From Nocardia otitidiscaviarum NBRC 14405 (lineage in GTDB: Bacteria > Actinomycetota > Actinomycetes > Mycobacteriales > Mycobacteriaceae), in the NCBI RefSeq assembly GCF_000308635.1, contig NZ_BAGD01000077.1, positions 1-32,899 of the forward strand: a stretch of 32,899 nucleotides of DNA, read 5' to 3'. The translations under genes and the position numbers were made by a program. The notes under the pieces were generated by a model. That model had not been told where the DNA came from. It searched no databases and saw only the letters and a program-made list of their open reading frames with translations. Shown here one piece after another: positions 15,880 to 23,055 of this stretch; the stretch's first letter is position 1; the number at the start of each line of letters is the position of its first letter.

Positions 15880-16546
15880 GCCGACCGGCGGCGAGGTGGC
15901 CGAGTTCGGTGACGGTGAGGCCGATGAGGGAGTCGCGGAAGACACGGCCGTCGCGGGCGGGGACGGGGATTTCGCAGGGGACGACCAGGACCGGGCAGCC
16001 CGCGGTCTCGGCGGCCTGGACGCCGGTCGGGGAATCCTCGATGGCCACGCAGTGTTCGGGGGCGACGCCGACCAGTTCGGCGGCGCGCAGGTAGATGTCG
16101 GGGGCCGGTTTGCCGTGGGGCACCTCGTCACCGCAGACGGAGCTGTGGAAGTGGTGGCGGCCCAGGGTGTCCAGGCCGAATTCGGTGAGCGAGCGTTTGG
16201 TGTTGGTGACCAGGGCCATGGGCACCTCCGCGGCGGCGAGGGCGGCCAGGGCGTCCTGGGCGCCCGGCCGCCAGGGGATCGCGCCGGTGGTGAACAGTTC
16301 GGTGACGCGGGCTTCCAGCCAGTGGCCCGCTTCGCCCAGGGCCGCCGGGGTCGGGTCCAAGCCCAGGCCGTTGAACATGATGCGCAGTGCGTTGGGTCCG
16401 GACGCGCCGATCAGAGCGTGCCGGATCTGGTCCGTCATCTCGCGGCCGAGTTCGGCCGCGAGTTCCCGCACGGCGATATCCCAGAGCTTCTCCGAATCGA
16501 GCAGGGTGCCGTCCATATCCCAGAGCACGGCGGCCGGGCGGGTCAT
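15869..16546 (-). CDS. HAD-superfamily phosphatase, beta-phosphoglucomutase-like
   Basis: A 225-residue HAD enzyme with an alpha-helical cap. Motif I WDMDGTLLDS has the nucleophile and acid/base Asp pair near residues 9-11. Motif II is LVTNTKRS. Motif III/IV is HGKPAPDIYLRAAELVGV followed by AIEDSPTGVQAA. It should hydrolyse or transfer a phosphate on a small metabolite; the substrate is not readable. The ATG at 16546 has GAGGAG eight bases upstream, which excludes the longer open frame. It lies 25 bases downstream of the kinase gene on the same strand and is probably cotranscribed with it. Confidence 0.88.
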   Translation of the reverse strand: MTRPAAVLWDMDGTLLDSEKLWDIAVRELAAELGREMTDQIRHALIGASGPNALRIMFNGLGLDPTPAALGEAGHWLEARVTELFTTGAIPWRPGAQDALAALAAAEVPMALVTNTKRSLTEFGLDTLGRHHFHSSVCGDEVPHGKPAPDIYLRAAELVGVAPEHCVAIEDSPTGVQAAETAGCPVLVVPCEIPVPARDGRVFRDSLIGLTVTELGHLAAGRPPA

Positions 16547-16571
16547 CGGAGCAACTCCTCGGGGTCGGTGG

Positions 16572-18278
16572 TCAGAGGCCGGAGGCGGTGATGAGCATAC
16601 GGCCACCGCTGTTGTCGACCTGGATCCAGCGGTTCTCGCTGTCGGTGGAACCGTTCTTCAGGACGTAGGTGATCGAGACGACGGCCCGGTTGTCACCCTG
16701 CGGCGTGACCGCCCCGACGCGCACCTCGGCGATGGTGCCCCAGAACTGCGCGTAACTGTTGTAGCCGCCGGTGACCGCCTGGTACGACGGTGACAGCATG
16801 GACCACGCACCGCTTACATTGCCCGGCAGCATGCCGTAGTAGTTCCGCACGAACGCACTGACATTGCCCGGATTCGGCGGGGCCGGGGTGGTGGTCGGCG
16901 GCGTCGTGGTCGGCGTGGTGGTCACGGTCGTCGTGGTGGGATTCGCACTCGTGGTGGTGGACGGCGGCGCGGTGGTCGTGGTCGGCGCGGCGGTGCGCGA
17001 CGGCTCCTGGCTGTCGGCCTGACCGATCACCGCGGGTGAGGTCGGCGCGGCGCTCGAGGTACCGGCGACCGGCGGCGCGACCTCCGACGTGCCGGTGGCG
17101 ACGGGCGGATTCTCCACTCCCCCACCGCGGTTCACGGTGGTGGCGATCACCGCGGCGAGCAACAGCGCCGCGACCACCCCCACTCCGGCCAGCGCGAGCC
17201 GCCGACGGTCGCGCCGCGTCCCCTGCGCCGCACCGGAATTCGGCACCACCGGCAGCGGACCGCTCGCCGGGCGCTCGGATGTCCCCGCACCCGTGTGCCT
17301 CGCGGGCGTACCCATGTCCACATGCATGGTCGGATCGGTGCTGTTGCCCGTCACACCGTGCGAATTCGTCAGCACCGTGGTCTCCGCCGCGTCCGGGGAT
17401 ACGGCGGCGGCCGTCGGCAGCACCTTGGTCGGATTCGGATGCGCGTGCGCGGGCACGCCGCGCCCCTCGGCCACCGCCTCCAACGCCTCGTGCGCCTGCT
17501 TCATGGTCGGCCGCGCATCGGCTTCGGCCGCGAGCAACTCCATGAGCACCGGGCCGAGCGGTCCGGCCCGCCGGGCTTCGGGCACCCGGGCGCGCGCCAC
17601 CGAGTGCAGCACGGCAAGGGGGTTCTCGCCCTCACCGAAGGGTGGCGTGCCCTCCACCGCCGCGTACAGCGTGGAGCCGAGCGCGAACACGTCGGAGGAC
17701 GGTTCCGGATTCTCACCCCGCGCCACCTCCGGCGAGAGATATGCCGGTGTGCCCGCGAGGAATCCGGTGGAGGTGACGGTCACATCGCCCACGGCCCGCG
17801 AGATGCCGAAGTCGGTGATCTTCACGGTGCCGTCGTCGGCGACGAGGATATTGGCGGGTTTCACGTCCCGGTGCACGATGCCCGCGTCATGGGCCGCCGC
17901 CAGCGCCGCCGCCACCTTGGCCCCGATCCGGGCGACCTGGGTGGGCGGCAGCGGCCCCTGCTCCCGCATGACGGCGGCCAGACTGGGCGCGTTCACGTAC
18001 TCCATGACCAGCCACGGCTGGCCGTCCTCCTCGGCCACGTCGAAGACGGTGACGGCGTTGACGTGGTGCAGTCGCGCCGCGATCCGCCCTTCGCGCATGG
18101 CCCGCATCCGGGCCTCGATGGCCTGGGATCGGGACAGCCCGGGGCCCAGCAGCAGTTGCTTGACCGCGACCGTGCGCCGCAGGCGCACGTCGGTCGCACG
18201 CCACACGACTCCCATCGCACCGGTGCCGATCGGATCCGTGAGCCGATACCGTCCCGCAATCAGCCGGTCTGCCGTCAT
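16572..18278 (-). CDS. Membrane Ser/Thr protein kinase with extracellular NTF2-like domain
   Basis: A 568-residue Pkn-type receptor kinase. The cytoplasmic kinase domain (about 10-270) has the Gly-loop IGTGAMGVVW, the VAVKQ lysine, HRDVKPANI near 136-144, DFGIS and SPEVARGE, so it is catalytically complete. A linker leads to one transmembrane helix at about 359-383, then a Pro/Thr-rich stalk (about 405-470). The extracellular C-terminal domain of about 100 residues (VSAFVRNYYGMLPGNVSGAWSML...) resembles SnoaL/NTF2-like sensor domains. The ATG at 18278 has AGGAGGGG upstream. The ligand and targets are unknown; the HAD phosphatase downstream is a possible partner by context only. Confidence 0.92.
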   Translation of the reverse strand: MTADRLIAGRYRLTDPIGTGAMGVVWRATDVRLRRTVAVKQLLLGPGLSRSQAIEARMRAMREGRIAARLHHVNAVTVFDVAEEDGQPWLVMEYVNAPSLAAVMREQGPLPPTQVARIGAKVAAALAAAHDAGIVHRDVKPANILVADDGTVKITDFGISRAVGDVTVTSTGFLAGTPAYLSPEVARGENPEPSSDVFALGSTLYAAVEGTPPFGEGENPLAVLHSVARARVPEARRAGPLGPVLMELLAAEADARPTMKQAHEALEAVAEGRGVPAHAHPNPTKVLPTAAAVSPDAAETTVLTNSHGVTGNSTDPTMHVDMGTPARHTGAGTSERPASGPLPVVPNSGAAQGTRRDRRRLALAGVGVVAALLLAAVIATTVNRGGGVENPPVATGTSEVAPPVAGTSSAAPTSPAVIGQADSQEPSRTAAPTTTTAPPSTTTSANPTTTTVTTTPTTTPPTTTPAPPNPGNVSAFVRNYYGMLPGNVSGAWSMLSPSYQAVTGGYNSYAQFWGTIAEVRVGAVTPQGDNRAVVSITYVLKNGSTDSENRWIQVDNSGGRMLITASGL

Positions 18279-18358
18279 GTGGTTGTACCCCTCCTGCTGG
18301 CGTCACGCCGAGCCCACCCTGCAACTCTGCGCGATAGCCCGGAAAACTTCCGAAAATC

Positions 18359-21300
18359 CTATGCGTTGAAGTACTTCGCTTCCGGATGCAGCAGTACGAA
18401 CGCATCCGTCGACTGCTCCGGATGCAATTGCAACTCCTCCGACAGCGTCACTCCGATGCGGCCCGCTTCCAGCAGGTCCACCAGCTTGGCGCGGTCTTCG
18501 AGGTCCGGGCAGGCCCCGTAGCCGAAGGAGTAACGTGCTCCACGGTATCCGAGTTTGAAGTAATCCAGCACATCGGCCGGGTCTTCGTCGGCGACCGAAT
18601 GTCCTTCCAGCACAAGCTCTTCCCGGATACGGCGATGCCAAAACTCGGCCATTGCCTCGGTGAGCTGCACCCCGATGCCGTGCACCTCCAGATAGTCGCG
18701 GTAGTTGTTCTCCGCGAACAGCACGTTCGCGAAATCGGCGATGGGCTGACCCATGGTGACCAGCTGGAACGGCAGCACATCCACCTGGCCGCGCTCGCGC
18801 GCCAGCTCCCGGGAGCGGATGAAGTCGGCGATGCACAGGAACCGGTCGCGCTGCTGGCGTGGGAAGGTGAATCGATACCGCTGCGGCGCATCGGGATCCG
18901 GCTCGGTGAGCACGATCACATCGTCACCCTCGGAGACCGCCGGGAAGTAGCCGTAGACGAGCGCCGCGTGCGCGAGCACGCCTTCGGCGGTGAGCCGGTC
19001 GAGCCAGTACCGCAGCCGCGGGCGGCCCTCGGTCTCCACCAGCTCCTCGTAGGTGGGTCCGTCTCCGGCGCGCTGGCCGCGCAGCCCCCACTGCCCGAGG
19101 AACAGCGCCCGCTCGTCGAGCAGGCCCGAATACTCCTGTACCGACAGCCCTTTCACCACGCGGGTGCCCCAGAAGGGCGGCACCGCCACGGGCAGATCGG
19201 CGGCCACGTCGGAACGCGCGGGCACCTCGATGGGCGTCTCCTTGGCGCGGCGTTCGGCGGCGATGCGCTTGGAACGCTCGTGGCGGGCCTTGCGTTCGGC
19301 GGCCTTCTCCCGTTCGGCGATGGCCTCCGGGGAATCCGGATCGGGGCCGCCGCCACGCTTGCGGGTCATGATCTCGTCCATGAGCCGCAGCCCTTCGAAG
19401 GCGTCGCGGGCGTAGTGCACATCGCCCTCGTACACCTCGGTGAGATCGTTCTCCACGTAGGCGCGGGTCAGGGCCGCACCGCCGAGGAGCACCGGGAACT
19501 GCTCGGCCACCCCCTTGGCGTTGAGTTCCTCCAGGTTCTCCTTCATGATCACCGTGGATTTGACCAGCAGCCCCGACATGCCGATCACATCGGCCTTCTT
19601 GTCCACGGCGGCGTCGAGAATGGTGGCGATCGGCTGCTTGATGCCGAGGTTGACCACCTCGTAGCCGTTGTTGGACAGGATGATGTCGACCAGGTTCTTG
19701 CCGATGTCGTGCACGTCACCCTTGACGGTGGCCAGCACGATGCGCCCCTTGCCGGAGTCGTCGGTGGCCTCCATATGCGGTTCCAGATGCGCCACGGCCG
19801 CCTTCATCACCTCGGCGGACTGCAGCACGAACGGCAGCTGCATCTGGCCCGAGCCGAACAGCTCGCCGACGGTCTTCATCCCGGCCAGCAGCGTCTCGTT
19901 GATGATCCGCAGCGGCGGCACTTCGCGCATGGCCGCGTCGAGATCGGCCTCCATACCGGCCTTCTCACCGTCGACGATGCGGCGCTCGAGGCGTTCGAAC
20001 AGCGGCAGCGCGGCCAGTTCCTCCGCGCGCGAAGCCTTGGAGGAGGCCGCCGAGACGCCCTCGAACAGCGCCATCAGTTTCTGCAGCGGGTCGTAGTCCT
20101 CGCCGCGGCGGTCGTAGACCAGATCCAGCGCGGTCTGGCGCTGCTCCTCGGGAATCCGGCTCATGGGCAGGATCTTGGAGGCGTGCACGATGGCCGAATC
20201 CAGTCCGGCTTCGACGCATTCGTGCATGAACACCGAGTTCAGCACCTGCCGGGCGGCGGCGTTGAGACCGAAGGAGATATTCGACAGGCCCAGGGTGGTC
20301 TGCACATTCGGGTGGCGGCGCTTGAGTTCGCGGATGGCCTCGATGGTTTCGATGCCGTCGCGCCGCGACTCCTCCTGACCGGTGCCGAGGGTGAAGGTCA
20401 GGGTGTCGATGATGATGTCGGATTCGGCCAGTCCCCAGTTGCCGGTGATATCGGCGATGAGGCGTTCGGCGATCTCGACCTTCTTCTCGGCGGTGCGCGC
20501 CTGCCCCTCCTCGTCGATGGTCAGCGCCACCACGGCGGCGCCGTGTTCGGCGACCAGGCGCATGGTCTGCTGGAACCGCGAATCGGGTCCGTCACCGTCC
20601 TCGTAGTTGACCGAGTTGACCGCGCAGCGCCCACCGAGGTGTTCCAAACCCGCCTGCAGCACCGGGGTTTCGGTGGAGTCGAGCATGATCGGCAGGGTGG
20701 ACGCGGTGGCCAGGCGACTGGCCAGCTCCCGCATGTCCTTGGTGCCGTCACGGCCCACGTAGTCCACGCACAGGTCGAGCATGTGCGCACCGTCGCGGGT
20801 CTGGTCCTTGGCGATATCCAGGCACTTCTGCCAGTCCTCGGCCAGCATGGCCTCGCGGAACGCCTTGGAGCCGTTGGCGTTCGTGCGCTCGCCGATCATG
20901 AGGATGGAGGCGTCCTGCTCGAACGGCACCGAGGTGTAGATGGACGACACGCTCGGTTCGTGCTCGGGCGTCCGGTGCGCGGGCGTGAGTTCGCGCACCG
21001 CCTCGGCCACCTGGCGGATGTGCTCCGGCGTGGTGCCGCAGCAGCCGCCGACCAGCGCCAGCCCGAATTCGGAGACGAACTGCCGCATGGCCACGGCCAG
21101 TTCCTCCGGCGTGAGCGGGTACACGGCGCCGTTCGCGCCCAGTACCGGCAGGCCCGCGTTCGGCATGACCGAGACCGGCAGGTCGGCGTGCTTGGACAGA
21201 TGCCGCAGATGCTCGCTCATCTCGTCCGGGCCGGTGGCGCAGTTCAGGCCGATCATGTCCACGCCGAGCGGTTCGATGGCGGTGAGCGCCGCGCCGATCT

Positions 21301-21937
21301 CGGAACCGACCAGCATGGTGCCGGTGGTCTCCATGGTGACGTGGGTGATGATCGGAATGCGGCGGCCCGCCCGCGCCATGGCGTGCTGGCTGCCCACGAT
21401 GGCGGCCTTCACCTGGAGCAGGTCCTGGCAGGTCTCCACCAGGATGGCGTCCGCGCCGCCGTCGAGCATGCCGAGGGCGGCCTCGGTGTAGGCGTCGCGC
21501 AGCGAGGCGTAGGGCGCGTGCCCGAGGGTGGGCAGCTTGGTGCCCGGCCCCATGGACCCCAGCACGTAGCGGGGCGTGCCGTCGGCGGAGGGTCCCATCT
21601 CGTCGGCGACCTCGCGCGCCAGGCGGGTGCCGCGCTCGGACAGATCGCGGATGCGATCGGCGATGTCGTAGTCGGCCAGGTTGGGCAGATTGCAGCCGAA
21701 GGTGTTGGTCTCGACCGCGTCGGCGCCGGCCTCGAAATACGCGCGGTGGATATGTCGCAGCACGTCGGGGCGGGTTTCGTTGAGGATCTCGTTACAGCCC
21801 TCGAGTCCCCGGAAGTCGTCCAGGGTCAAATCCGCCGCCTGCAACATGGTGCCCATCGCACCGTCGCCGATCACGACACGCTTGCGGAGCGTGTCGAGTA
21901 GGGTGGTGTCGAACTCGGCGCGGGGGGACACAGACAT
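18359..21937 (-). CDS. metH: Cobalamin-dependent methionine synthase MetH
   Basis: A 1192-residue enzyme that transfers a methyl group from methyltetrahydrofolate to homocysteine through cobalamin. Domains in order: homocysteine-binding barrel with NCATGPDEM and the zinc ligands GGCCGTTPEHI; pterin-binding barrel (ILMIGERTNANGSKAFREAML); B12 cap and binding domain with the cobalt-ligand motif DVHDIGKNLV; and the C-terminal reactivation domain with RGARYSFGYGACPDLEDR. All four modules are present, so reductive reactivation should work. The ATG at 21937 is preferred: TACTCT lies seven bases upstream, and the length then matches the M. tuberculosis enzyme as I recall it. The open frame upstream of it is Arg-rich and not protein-like. 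No cobalamin riboswitch is seen; a leaderless start would leave no room for one. Confidence 0.97.
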   Translation of the reverse strand: MSVSPRAEFDTTLLDTLRKRVVIGDGAMGTMLQAADLTLDDFRGLEGCNEILNETRPDVLRHIHRAYFEAGADAVETNTFGCNLPNLADYDIADRIRDLSERGTRLAREVADEMGPSADGTPRYVLGSMGPGTKLPTLGHAPYASLRDAYTEAALGMLDGGADAILVETCQDLLQVKAAIVGSQHAMARAGRRIPIITHVTMETTGTMLVGSEIGAALTAIEPLGVDMIGLNCATGPDEMSEHLRHLSKHADLPVSVMPNAGLPVLGANGAVYPLTPEELAVAMRQFVSEFGLALVGGCCGTTPEHIRQVAEAVRELTPAHRTPEHEPSVSSIYTSVPFEQDASILMIGERTNANGSKAFREAMLAEDWQKCLDIAKDQTRDGAHMLDLCVDYVGRDGTKDMRELASRLATASTLPIMLDSTETPVLQAGLEHLGGRCAVNSVNYEDGDGPDSRFQQTMRLVAEHGAAVVALTIDEEGQARTAEKKVEIAERLIADITGNWGLAESDIIIDTLTFTLGTGQEESRRDGIETIEAIRELKRRHPNVQTTLGLSNISFGLNAAARQVLNSVFMHECVEAGLDSAIVHASKILPMSRIPEEQRQTALDLVYDRRGEDYDPLQKLMALFEGVSAASSKASRAEELAALPLFERLERRIVDGEKAGMEADLDAAMREVPPLRIINETLLAGMKTVGELFGSGQMQLPFVLQSAEVMKAAVAHLEPHMEATDDSGKGRIVLATVKGDVHDIGKNLVDIILSNNGYEVVNLGIKQPIATILDAAVDKKADVIGMSGLLVKSTVIMKENLEELNAKGVAEQFPVLLGGAALTRAYVENDLTEVYEGDVHYARDAFEGLRLMDEIMTRKRGGGPDPDSPEAIAEREKAAERKARHERSKRIAAERRAKETPIEVPARSDVAADLPVAVPPFWGTRVVKGLSVQEYSGLLDERALFLGQWGLRGQRAGDGPTYEELVETEGRPRLRYWLDRLTAEGVLAHAALVYGYFPAVSEGDDVIVLTEPDPDAPQRYRFTFPRQQRDRFLCIADFIRSRELARERGQVDVLPFQLVTMGQPIADFANVLFAENNYRDYLEVHGIGVQLTEAMAEFWHRRIREELVLEGHSVADEDPADVLDYFKLGYRGARYSFGYGACPDLEDRAKLVDLLEAGRIGVTLSEELQLHPEQSTDAFVLLHPEAKYFNA

Positions 21938-21944
21938 GTACTCA

Positions 21945-21950
21945 AGAGTA
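21945..21950 (-). promoter_or_regulatory. Candidate -10 box of metH (leaderless)
   Basis: On the minus strand this reads TACTCT, seven bases before the ATG at 21937, with no ribosome binding site. Confidence 0.5.
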
Positions 21951-22113
21951 GTGGTCTGTCCCGACAATCCGGGCCCCGGTGCCGCCGGTCCACGCTGTGG
22001 GACGCGGCGTGTCCGCGCGCCTCGCCGCCGACACGTTCGCCACGTCACACCGTGGGCGGCGTCGGCGTGTCCCGGAGGTGCGCGTCGTTGGCGCGTCATC
22101 CCGGCCGACACCG

Positions 22114-22119
22114 TAGGCT
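22114..22119 (+). promoter_or_regulatory. Candidate -10 box of the PAC2 gene (leaderless)
   Basis: TAGGCT lies six bases before the GTG at 22126, with no ribosome binding site between. Confidence 0.5.
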
Positions 22120-22125
22120 GACCGG

Positions 22126-23019
22126 GTGAACGCCAGTGAACCCCCGGTGCCTGCCGAGACGGACCTCCCCACCCTGCGGGATCCGGTCCTCGTCGCGGCC
22201 TTCGAAGGCTGGAACGATGCCGCCGATGCCGCCAGTGGAGCGGTGGAACACCTCGAACTCATCTGGGACTCGCAACCGCTGGCCGAACTCGACTCCGAGG
22301 ATTATTACGACTACCAGGTGAACCGCCCGACCGTCCGCCAGGTCGACGGTGTCACCCGTGAGATCCAGTGGCCGTCCGCCATGCTGTCGGTGTGCTCGCC
22401 GCCCGGCAGCGAACGCGATGTGGTGCTGCTCCGCGGTGTCGAACCGAATATGCGGTGGCGCAGTTTCTGTGACGACATCCTCGAGTTCGTCGAACAGCTC
22501 GGGGTGTCGACGGTGGTGATCCTCGGCGCGCTGCTGGCCGATACCCCGCATACGCGGCCGGTTCCCGTCACCGGGACCGCGTACAGCAAGGAGGCCGCGG
22601 AGCGATTCAATCTGGAGCAGACCCGCTACGAGGGACCGACCGGTATTACGGGCGTCCTGCAGGACGCCTGCGTCAAGGCCGGGGTCCCGGCGGTGTCGTT
22701 CTGGGCCGCCGTTCCGCACTATGTCTCGCAGCCGCCCAATCCGAAGGCCGTGATCGCCCTGCTGCACCGCGTCGAGGATGTGCTCGACGTGGAGGTGCCG
22801 CTCAGCGGTCTGCCCAAGCAGGCCGAGGAGTGGGAGGAAACCGTCAACGAGATGACCTCGAGCGATGAGGAGATCACCGAGTACGTGCGCTCGCTCGAGG
22901 AGCGCGGCGACGCGGACGTCGATCTCAACGACGCCATGTCCAAGATCGACGGGGATGCCATCGCCGCGGAATTCGAGAAGTACCTGCGCCGACGGGGGCG
23001 GGGCAGCTTCGGGCTGTAG
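22126..23019 (+). CDS. PAC2 family protein (Rv2125-like)
   Basis: A 297-residue protein of the PAC2 family, related in fold to eukaryotic proteasome assembly chaperone 2. Features include LRDPVLVAAFEGWNDAADAASGAVEHL at the N-terminus, the central VVILGALLADTPHTRPVPVTGTA and the conserved YEGPTGITGVLQDACVKAGVPAVSFWAAVPHYV. The last about 70 residues are acidic and helical. The GTG start at 22126 is supported by a -10-like box six bases upstream. It is divergent from metH, exactly as Rv2125 is from metH. The bacterial role is not established; mpa in the same window is suggestive but not evidence of a joint function. Confidence 0.9.
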   Translation: MNASEPPVPAETDLPTLRDPVLVAAFEGWNDAADAASGAVEHLELIWDSQPLAELDSEDYYDYQVNRPTVRQVDGVTREIQWPSAMLSVCSPPGSERDVVLLRGVEPNMRWRSFCDDILEFVEQLGVSTVVILGALLADTPHTRPVPVTGTAYSKEAAERFNLEQTRYEGPTGITGVLQDACVKAGVPAVSFWAAVPHYVSQPPNPKAVIALLHRVEDVLDVEVPLSGLPKQAEEWEETVNEMTSSDEEITEYVRSLEERGDADVDLNDAMSKIDGDAIAAEFEKYLRRRGRGSFGL

Positions 23020-23042
23020 CGGGGGCGAAGTTAGGGCACCAT

Positions 23043-23048
23043 TACACT
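23043..23048 (+). promoter_or_regulatory. Candidate -10 box of the fused acyltransferase gene (leaderless)
   Basis: TACACT lies seven bases before the ATG at 23056, with no ribosome binding site. A promoter here would separate this gene from the PAC2 gene 36 bases upstream. Confidence 0.5.
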
Positions 23049-23055
23049 GGACCGA

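Noticed and set aside
18340..18352. Hairpin CGGAA-AAC-TTCCG after metH
   Set aside because: Only five base pairs with a three-base loop; too weak to call a terminator.
18386..21901. 1171-codon open frame on the plus strand
   Set aside because: Antisense to metH, whose motifs are unmistakable. The translation is His/Gln/Val-rich without domains, as expected for a shadow frame in high-GC DNA.
21938..22125. Cobalamin riboswitch before metH
   Set aside because: No B12-box-like conserved segment was recognised, and the -10 box seven bases before the ATG leaves no leader.
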